Below, piece after piece: positions 11,912-22,000 of a stretch of 64,000 nt of DNA (positions are counted from its first letter, which is position 1; the number at the start of each line of letters is the position of its first letter). The DNA is from Membranipora membranacea. Taxonomy: Eukaryota; Bryozoa; Gymnolaemata; Cheilostomatida; Membraniporidae. The translations under genes were made by a program, and so were the position numbers. The stretch is taken from NCBI GenBank assembly GCA_914767715.1, contig OU612069.1, forward strand, positions 22,751,387-22,815,386, in the 5' to 3' direction. The notes under the pieces are model-generated. The model was not told the DNA's origin and did no database searches. It was given only the letters and a program-made list of their open reading frames with translations.

Positions 11912-14900
11912 ATGAATCGATTAATCGTTGTGTTTGGAGTCGCAGTAGCGGCCATTCTGATGGCATCAGCAGCACCTACTGCCGACTGGAGATCCAGGGC
12001 TGACGCAATAGGTGACAGAGTTACTGTGTGGAGCAGAAATAATACTGGATCTAACAACGGAAACGAGAACCTAGCAGGTAAAATTGCGTCGCCACATCTT
12101 TTCTTTTCTGCTGCAATATTCTCTTGTGTCAAAAAAGGAAGTTGGGTGCTAGAATTACTTGTTTCTTCATCACACATTTTCCTATCTACACATTCGGGTT
12201 TGCTAAGGGAATAGGAAGACATGAGTGGGTGCAGGCGGTCAATTGTATACGCAATCCGGTGACATCTCTTTTAAGGATAGGATTAGAAATATATGCGATG
12301 TCAGTATTGTACTGGCACTTTATTTTTACTTATCACTTTCAATTCTTCGAGACATTTCTTTATTATTAATTGTTTTTATCTCACAGGGAACAACAGGGGT
12401 AGCTATAACGGTAACACAAACGCAGGCAGAGGTAATGGTAACCTGAACGGTAACAGAGTCGCAGGAAGTGATGTAGGAAATGCTAACGGCAACGAGAATG
12501 TTGGACACGATAACGGCAACGCTAACGGCAATGGGTAAGAGCACAACTCTATATTTACAACAGTATGACCAGTACAACAGTATGACGGTAGTTTGAGCGC
12601 TAAAGCTGTGTCGGGATAGCTGATTTCATTGTCAACCACTTTCCCGATCTGTTGGGAAAGTGGTTAATAATGAATGCTACTACCAGCTATCCTGACAATG
12701 TTTAAGCGCTTAAACTAATATTAGAGCAGTGTTTTCCAAATCTTGCTGTAAATTCAATTTTTATTGTAATTCTGACAGTTCCTTCCCTGACACTGAGGGC
12801 TGGGTCACTGTGGTATCATAAGTGCCATTTATAAGGTCGATATTTCCGTTGAACCTCATAGAAAATTGTTTGAATCATGATGAATGCTATAGATAAGCCT
12901 AGTCCACCCTGTTTAATTGTGGTCAAAGACCTGAATGATCTGATTGCAGAAATATTATTGAGCGTTGAATCAGGAGGATGGGAGTGTAATGTCATTTAGG
13001 TGCCTTTAGCCAAACTAGGCTCACCTAGGAACCACCCAGAAGCTGAATCAGACAAATGCATGCTCATTATATCTTAAACTGAACTGAATCTTTGGTCTGT
13101 TTGGGTTCAAAAGATCAGACCAGCACCTGGCTGGAAGAAAAACAAACCCAGTAGGAAACCATGAATAACAGATCATGTTGTTTTTTACAGTGTCACCGGT
13201 GACCAATCTGGATCTAACAATGGTAACTCCAACAAAGGAACTTTCAATGGTAACTTCAACGGAAACCTCGGGGTCGGAAACGAGAATGGAAACGAAAACG
13301 GAAACGCAAACACGGGAGACGTAAACGGAAATAACAACGGAAATATGAACGATGGGAGCGTAAACGGAAACGCAAATGGAAACGGTAAGTTTGCACAACG
13401 GTAAATCATCAAAGTTTTGATCAAGCATAAACACTCTGATTGGGATTAAGTTTGACCAGTTGCTCTCAATCATCGCTTGCATCAACATTTTGATCGAGCA
13501 TAAACACTTTTATTACGGTTAAGTTAAACCAGTTGCTCTCGATTGCCAGACAATATAAACTAAGATCCCGTTTTGACATTATTGTCTGTCAATGGATAGG
13601 AAATACTTCTGATCACCTTGACTCCAGGTTTCTCCTTTTTTGGGATTGCTCTTGGGGTAATCTTCAAAGGATATTGGGAGAATCATGGCCATAAACGCAG
13701 ACTTGTAAATATTTGGCATTGGAAGGATTGACAATGGAAACCCTGAAGCCATAAAGTACCAGCCAAATACAAGAATAAATAAACTATATCGCTTAGCAAC
13801 AGTCCGCCTGTTTAATCAGATGTTTTTATCACAGCAAGTGCCATGCTATGCTGGGATCAGATCTTTACGGCACAAGTTTTTTTGTTGCCAGCTAATCCTT
13901 ATGTCAAAAGTGTGCCAGCTTGAGCCAATGTTTTGATGGCAGTGAAAGGAAGTCCAGTTGAAGATTATCAACATAAGTGTCAAATAAAAATCAAATTACA
14001 AATGCCTGTAACTTGGATAAGATGGGAGTGTTCTAGTTGTCACAAGAGCTTAAAAGTATATAATACCAAACCATGAGTAATAAAATGTTTGATCTATAGC
14101 GTAATCTGAAAGCCTGCCGAAGAGAAAATCTGACAAGATTACAGGATTATTATAATCGCCTGCTATCATTCTCATCTTTCAAGCCATTATAGTTTCCTTA
14201 TTTTATTTTCTTTATTGCTTTAATCCACCATTATAAGTTTTCTTGAAAGTCATGACTCAGCCGATCGATTTCACGTTCATTCAAGACCTTGACCTAAGAT
14301 CTCAAATTTTTTACAGTACAGTATGACACCAACTCCTATTGCTACGAATTTGGCTTTGTTAACAGGTTTTGTATCTTTTTGTACCAGACAGAAATGTACA
14401 TAGATTTCCATTCTTGTTATTCAATTGGTCATTAATTTGTTTGTCAGGCAACGAGGGAGTTAACCAGGGAAACAACAACGGCAATGAAAATAAGGGAGAT
14501 GCCAACGGAAATGGAAACGGAAATCAAAACAGCGGAGTCGGAAACGGAAATACGAACGGAAACGAGAACGTAGGAAACAAAAATGGAAACGGAGTCGGAA
14601 ATGAAAATGCTGGAAATGACAACGGAAACTTCAACGGAATCGACAACAGAGGCAACGGAAACGGAAATGAGAATGGAAATCTTAACACTGGTGATAACAA
14701 TGGAAATGTGAATGGTGATGGTAACCAAGGCAACAACAATGGGGTGTATAATGGAAACGCTAACACTGGCAGCGGAAATGGCAATGCAGGAGGACTTTCC
14801 AATTCAGGAAACCAGAACGGTGGAAACAGCGGAAACAGCAACCAGGGTAGCTCAAATGGAAATAACAACGGAAACCAAAACACAGGCAACCAAAACGGAG

Positions 14901-16939
14901 CTGACAACGGAAACAAAAATGAGGGGTCTAACAATGGCAACGGAAATGGTATTGATAACATCGGAAATCTCAATGGTGGTGCAAACGGTGGCTCCAACAC
15001 AGGAAGTGAGAACGGAAATGGAAATGGTGTTTACAACGAAGGAAGCAGCAACGGAAGAAATAATGGAAACACCAACAGCGGATCTCACAATGGCAATGGA
15101 AACGGAGGGGGAAACCTTGGCAGTGAGAACGGCTCAAACAATGGTGGCTCAAACAAAGGAAACAGCAACGGTAATGGCTCTGGAAACTCTAACACAGGAA
15201 ACTCAAATGGTGTCCAAAGTGGGAACGGAAACACGGGCAATGATAATGGAAATGGAATCGGAAACGGAAACAGAGGTAGCGGAAACGGCGGAAACAGCGG
15301 AAACGACAACACAGGGAGCCGAAATGGTGGAAGCAGCGGAAATGCAAACACTGGTGACCAGAATGGAAATGTGAATGGTAATGCTAACACTGGCAGCGGT
15401 AATGGAGCTGACAGCGGAAATAGTAACATTGGGAGTAACAATGGAGGTTTGAATGGAAATGAAAACAGCGGAAGTCAAAACGGGGGAATGAACGGCAACA
15501 ACAACGTTGGATCAAGTAACGGTGTAACCAATGGCAATGCAAACACTGGTAACTCTAATGGTCGTGAAAATGGCGGACTCAACACTGGGAGCAACAATGG
15601 TGGAGAGAATGGAAACGGAAACCAAGGCTCTAACAATGGACAAGACAATGGAAACCAAAATGCTGGAAATGCAAACGGAAATGCAAACGGCAATGACAAC
15701 TCGGGATCCAAGAATGGTCGTGGAAACGGAAACCAAAACAACGGCAATGATAATGGAGTCATCAATGGAAACCTGAACACTGGCGACCAAAATGGAGAAG
15801 GTAATGGCAACCAAAACACCGGGAACTACAATGGAGCTAAGAATGGAAACGATAATAATGGTAGCCGAAATGGCCAAGAGAACGGTAACTCAAACCAAGG
15901 GTCCAACAACGGAAACAAGAGTGGTAGCTCAAACACTGGGTCAGGAAATGGTGGAGTAAACGGAAACAACAATGTGGGATCAGGAAACGGTGGAATCAAC
16001 GGAAATGCCAACACAGGCTCAAACAACGGACGGGAGAGCGGAAACAACAACCTAGGAAATGAGAATGGAGTTGAGAACGGCAACGCTAACACTGGAAGCC
16101 AGAATGGTGTAGACAACGGAAACTTTAATACTGGTTCAGGTAATGGTGGGATCAATGGAAATGGCAACATCGGCTCAAATAATGGTGGAGCTAATGGCAA
16201 TGACAATGCAGGCAGTGGAAACGGAAGAGAGAATGGAAATGCAAATGAGGGAAATAACAACGGATCAGATAATGGTAGCACCAACGATGGCAGTGCAAAT
16301 GGACAATACAATGGAAATGGCAATAATGGATCCGGAAATGGAGTTGAGAATGGAAACCAAAACCAGGGTAATGCTAACGGTGTCAACAACGGCGGACAGA
16401 ACAATGGTGATGGAAACGGAAGATCTAACGGAAATGCCAACATTGGCGACAGCAATGGATTCGATAATGGAAACGCCAATGATGGTAACGGCAATGGCGG
16501 TTATAACGGCAACGTAAATGACGGCAGCATGAATGGCCAATCTAACGGAAACGAGAACATCGGAACCAACAATGGAGGCGACAATGGAAACGTAAACTCC
16601 GGGTCCAGCAACGGAAACGTGAACGGAAACTCAAACACGGGTACGGATAATGGAAACGGAAATGGAAACGGAAACGCTGGTGTCGACAACGGATCCCAAA
16701 ACGGAAACAACAACGCAGGAAGCGGAAATGGCTCCGGAAACGGAAACGGAAATGACGGATCCGCAAACGGAGGCAACAATGGAAACGGAAACGTGGGAGA
16801 CAACAACGGATCAGGAAATGGAAACGGAAACAATGTCGCTGGAGCCGGTGCAGGAGCCGGAGCAGGCAGTGCTGGAACATCTGGATACAAATCAGGATCA
16901 TGGAGGAAGTATTCCAGCAGAAGCTACGGATCACCATAA
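11912..16939 (+). CDS. Secreted Asn/Gly-rich protein of 69 tandem 13-residue repeats, with Gly-Ala tail (999 aa)
   Basis: I do not recognise this gene. Coding exons are 11912-12077, 12387-12534, 13191-13384 and 14448-16939, after a 5' non-coding exon. Phases 1, 2 and 1 join cleanly to exactly 1000 codons including stop. Residues 1-21 are a signal peptide (MNRLIVVF..., cleavage near SAA/P), followed by a short charged linker. From residue 64 to 960 the protein is 69 units of consensus G-N-x-N-x-G-[SND]-x-N-G-x-x-N. Two units span splice junctions without losing register, which supports the exon model. I read about 25 units individually; total length fits 60 uninterrupted units in the last exon. 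The tail has alternating Gly-Ala ending in Ser (silk-like), then a basic, Ser/Tyr-rich end (YKSGSWRKYSSRSYGSP). Gly-x-Asn repeats occur in nacrein and Asn/Gly repeats in mycobacterial PPE-MPTR proteins, but no carbonic anhydrase or PPE domain is present. A secreted structural, adhesive or matrix role is inference. Confidence 0.85.
12592..12714. repeat. Nested foldback element in an intron
   Basis: Within the intron after the third exon of the Asn/Gly gene, an inner hairpin (AACCACTTTCCC pairing with GGGAAAGTGGTT, about 12634-12665) is nested inside outer arms. The outer arms contain AGCGCT and GATAGCTG on the left and the complementary CAGCTATC and AGCGCT on the right. It looks like a small foldback or MITE-type element without coding capacity. 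Confidence 0.6.
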
Positions 16940-19049
16940 ACTACCAGAGAGATGCCATCATGTCAGACAGACAGTGACTGATATTATAAACTAGAGAAGC
17001 CAAACATTCAGTACACATGATATCCCTCCACTTAAGACGGGTAGCTCTGTCCTCTTCAGGCTTTCTAAGCAAATCAGCTTAAACTTCCCCAATGTGCCAA
17101 TATATTTATATTTCTCTAAACAGAATTCTTGACCAAATCATATTCTTTTGATCTGAGCCCTCACGAGCCTCATTTAAAACAGTTAGTAAATGTAATGATG
17201 GTATTATAAGTTTTAAAGCAGCCTTATCATACTGGCTGAAAGAAATTTTGCCTCCTAGAATGTTATGATTTTCAAAGTTTTCTATTTGAAAGGATTCATT
17301 TTTCGTTAGCAATTTTTAAAATTTCAATGCTTTCAATGATATGTTTCGGGTTATTAGATAGGGTATTTCTTTGTTATGTTTTATGATCATATCTCATTGT
17401 TATTTTATCATCCCATAAGTGCCAAATACATTTGTGATGAAACTTGAAACTTCTACCAAACTTATTTGATCATTTTCCCAAGGGAAAACCAGTTACTCCT
17501 TGAGTTGACAGTCTGGTTTGGTAGCTTCCAGATGATTAGTCTGAGCCCCCCAGACTTTTGCCCCCCGCCGACAGCCCCTCAGATGATAGTAGTTTCCCAC
17601 TCCTATGCTCCAATCCAATAGAATCTCAACGTAGAAGCTGTCAACTATATTACGTAGTAGCAATAATTATGTTGGCTGAAAATGTTCCATTTGTACCAAA
17701 CAGTAGAAGAGAAAATATTAGTTAACATTCAGTACAGCTAGCTCTGATGTGGCTAAGTGTTAGCTAGCTCTTATTTTCACGACTTGCAGAGGATGGAGAC
17801 TGTAAATAAAGAAATGTGAAAACTTTTCCGACTGTAAACAGTTTGCTCCGACAGGGTAGCGATTCATTTGCCCTCACAAGAATAACTTCTATAACAATGA
17901 TATTGTATCGGAAATGTTTTCCTAGTCATTTACTTGGAACCCACAGTTTGGCAAATTTCAGATTCTGCAGAAAAATGGGAAATGTGGACTTAGTGCAAAA
18001 TCTCATCGAGTGAATCATTTTCAGGCTCACTTAAAATTCTCGGGCTGATTATGGGCTGCATATCAAATAACGATATTAGTCAGATAATAATAGAACTTGT
18101 CTTCAGGCTGATAAGATAGATAAGAATGGCCGGCCTTGTCACGCACCAATATTTACTTGTTTCAAACAAAAAAGTGGCCACATGACAAGGCTAGATAAGA
18201 CAGAGATTAGTCTCATTTAAAAATATCATTGATTTTATCCTGTCATTCAGCTAACCATTGTACCCGATGATTGGCTGACAGTTTCCTTTCCCCGATTTAT
18301 ATTTAAACAATAGAGTTTCCCTGGTGATCTTTCACACCCCCTGGTACCATGCTGATTGAGGAAACATATCTGGCACTTTCTCCAACCACCAATGTTTTTC
18401 CTGAAGCTTGACAAATGTCGAGACTGGATTAAAAGGCATGGAGAACAGTAATAATATTATGTGTTTTTTTAATGCACAGGCATGTAGGCCAAGCATAATA
18501 TCATAATGTGACAAAAAATTAGGAAGTTTATCGCATAAATTTGGTTTGTTCTCATAGAAACGCCGACAAATGTGATCCCATAATCCTTACAATATCAAAA
18601 AATACAACATGTCACCGAATTATATTCCAGACAAATGACAGTACTTTAGCGATTGATTTCTCAAAACATGTAGGTAATTGCGGGGTAATGGAGTGGTAGT
18701 TCAATATTGTGAGAAAATCCCGTCTCAATCTCGTATAAATGTATTCTCGTAAAGATTGAATTACAACTGACTGAAATTTATATCAAAATATGTTCAACAA
18801 CTTGGACCAAAACAGAGAAAAATGATGCGAAAAAAAACACATCAAAAAGCAACTAGCATTGTGTCTTTATGAGCTGTATCGCTTTCATCCCTGTACAAAG
18901 AGCTTGGTACCACAAGCTGCCCATCCAGCCCACTCCACCAGCGGATATTTAGGCACAATATGTACATTTCATTCTGAGATAAGACCAGTCAGGATCTTTA
19001 ATTCCTAACTCATCAATATTATTTACAACTTATATAGCCTTAGTGTCAT
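16940..19049. other. Convergent intergenic region
   Basis: It holds the probable 3' untranslated region of the Asn/Gly gene (to about 17830), a C-rich motif at 17542-17580 and AT-rich DNA without coding signal. The 3' end of the minus-strand SAP30-like gene must lie just left of 19050; an ATTAAA variant on the minus strand (19002-18997) is a weak candidate. Confidence 0.5.
17805..17810 (+). terminator. Candidate polyadenylation signal for the Asn/Gly gene
   Basis: AATAAA occurs about 870 bases after the stop codon. I saw no earlier canonical hexamer, so the 3' untranslated region may be about 0.9 kb. Use of a variant signal nearer the stop is possible. Confidence 0.4.
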
Positions 19050-22000
19050 TCAATCCTGGAATTTCAGTGGTTTAGGGGAGGTTACAGGAGAGTCCGTATC
19101 GTTGGTGTCCAGTTTATTCCTTCCATGTTTGGACATATACATGAAGTAGGCGAGGACCTCCTTCTCATTTACTGGTATGCTTTTGAAGTGCCTGTACACT
19201 GCCTGAAATATAAATAAATAATATATAAACATTGATATCTAATGAATAAAAAAATGATAATATATATATAATGACAATATAAAAACATATTATCAACATG
19301 TTTGGATATAAATGTAATACCAAGAGGAAAAATTCGCCAATTCGGGCAGGATTGAAATAGTGAAATTTATTGCTAGACAACATTTACCCTCCCTTGTCAA
19401 CTTATATAACCTCCAACCTTCGCTATTTGGTGCAAGCTAACATTATTTCACCCTCAATCTAGCTAAATAAAAAGTCTTGTTTATATTGATTCCTCTACGG
19501 TAGTTAGGTAACACAGCAGGGCCAGGCGGTTAGCCTGTGATTTAAATAAATGACATTTAGGTTGGTACAAGAAATACTCAAACATTTTCCCTGATCTAAA
19601 TACAGCCTCCCCTATTACTTTATCCAACATGGCTGTTTTGAGAGAATGCACTGACTCACACACCAACCCAGCTTGTAAGTCTGGTACAATAAATTGCTGT
19701 TGAATCATTTGATTCTGTTAAAATCATTGAGCAGGGTTGTCTTGACATGCCAAAAAAGAAGACAACTCATTTTCTAAATCGTCATACCATCAGGGAGGGT
19801 GGGATCTCCCACCCTCCCTAATGGCATACAAGCCTAGCCCAGGGCAGGGAATGCGTGACGCCCTTAACACTTCCTGCTCTGGGGTGGTTACAAAAAAGTT
19901 AATCTGCCTTTTTATTCTTCAAACTGAAAGTTTAACCTATTTGATTGTCACAGCTGACTTGTTTGATTTTCCCTCAAATAGTAAGTACAGGGTATAAATA
20001 GAGCTAAATTTACATTTTCATAGCCTCATGAGTATACAGCTAGTGAAAATTAGTGCCAGCTAACATCAAGTCACTCCTGACTAAAACATGGTCAGTATTT
20101 ACCGCTCTGTGATAGTTTGTTGGCAGTAAGCAATCACTAGACCAAATTTGGTCCATTTGCCGGCATTCTGAGTTGTTCCCCTTGCACTGGCAGGCCGCAT
20201 TGGAAGGGGAGCAACTGAAATCAGGCAAACTTGATCTAGACAATCACTGTCAATTAATATGAATGATTCGGAGACATCATACAAGATAAGCAGCAGCACA
20301 GCATATATATCATTCATAGAGGATGTTGGATCTTATATAGATTTAGGTTTAGTGGCGCCATAAACTCGGCCTAAAACTAGTCTGAGTTTTGAGACTGCAT
20401 ACCTCTGAAAGTTGAGTTTTGTTCAGTCCAGGTTTTGTTTGCAGTTTAAAGTGTCTCTTGTATCTTCTCAGTGTGTTAACTGGCATCTGCAGAAAGTTCA
20501 CCTAAAGAAAAATACAGCATACCATACAAATAAAACCCAATCATATCACCAAATAAGACAAATATGTATGTATGACATTATGTACTACATTTTGTATAAC
20601 ATTACGTATTACAGTATGTAGGCATATCCAGGCTGAAAATATTCACGGATATAAATTTGGGGCCTGGTATAAAATGTTTAAATTCAAGGAGTTAAATATT
20701 GATTTGATTTGAAATTCCTATCCTAATGTTGTAAATTTTTTGAATTTTCTATTTGCCAAAAAAAGCAAAACATATATTGAATGAGGATTTTCATTCTGTA
20801 ACGTAATTCAAACAATATTGTCGAACATGTATTGACAATGGTTTGATCTCCTTGGCTTGTTTGGCAAAGTCGTCTCTCAGAAGCCGGATCAAAATTTGAG
20901 AAATGCCAATCGAAAGTGGCACTTTTCCATATGATGATCAGGCATACTGAGATATGACTTTCAATTCTTCTTGGCGGATGGTCTTCTTGTCATCATTACC
21001 ATTATGCAATCCATCTTAACAGCCAGCTGTGTTTGGTTTGCAGCCAGCCCACACCCTTAATAATATATTTGGGTTCAATTACAAGGACTACAAGGAAATG
21101 ATGTTAAGAGCAAGTGGCAAGAAGTGGTTGGTAGAGATATACCCACATTTAATGTATACAATGACACAAATACCAAATAAACAACAAAATAAAATGTGGG
21201 TTAAATGGGTTAAAATCGCAAGTGTTGTCTCCGTCCGAGGACTGAGAAATATCAGTGCCTTAAGGGCGCGGCCGCGCCAAGTTGCTCTCAGTTTGCAGGC
21301 AGGTCGGAGGACACCTGGGGCGTCATATGAGCCCAGTAGTCAGTAGACCGCAGCGTGATTCGAACCTAGGACCTCCAACGCTTGCACGTTAAAGGGCAAC
21401 TGAGCTACCTCCTACTCCTATGAATCTGAATGATAGAATAATGGATGAGCCAGTGCCTCACTATTCTAGTTACCAAGGAGCTGAGAGGAGTCAGGCACTG
21501 CATAGTGGATATTAGGTAACAACTGAGGTCCACTTTGTGTGTAACATGATAACAGTATGGTTAATGTTTCCATGGTGGGTCAGTTTCAGAGACATTAATT
21601 AGAAACTTTATCCTTGAGTATATGATTGATGACAATGTGCAGTAGCTAGCTATGTTCTCTGCCGTAGAGAGTATGAAATAGAAGTCTACCGCCCTCCACA
21701 GTACATAACCTCGAAATTGGAGGTTGTAGAATGAAAATCTGTGATAAACTGTATACTCAATACAACCCTACATTGGAACGTGAAACTTAGAGAAACCATG
21801 CAGCAGTTATCACCTTGTGATCATGTAGACGTGAACCCAAATGCAACAGATATACTGTAGCAAACCAACTCCATACCTAAATTAACTGAGATAAATCATG
21901 CAGTAGTGATGCAGGTTTGACCAAAGATGCTAGAGAAGACTAAATGAAAGTAGAAATGTAGGGACTCACATCAGGTTTAGAAGGACGCTTAGTATCAGCT

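Noticed and set aside
14444-16937. Long open frames on the minus strand and in other plus frames across the last exon of the Asn/Gly gene (up to 222 codons, Pro/Leu/Phe-rich or Met/Thr/Glu-rich)
   Set aside because: They are shadows: Asn/Gly codons (AAY, GGN) rarely produce stops in other frames. They have no splice context, and only the plus frame reads a signal peptide, fixed repeats and a sensible tail.
11912-16939. Identification of the Asn/Gly protein as nacrein or another shell-matrix carbonic anhydrase
   Set aside because: Only the Gly-x-Asn flavour is shared; no carbonic anhydrase domain is encoded in any exon found.
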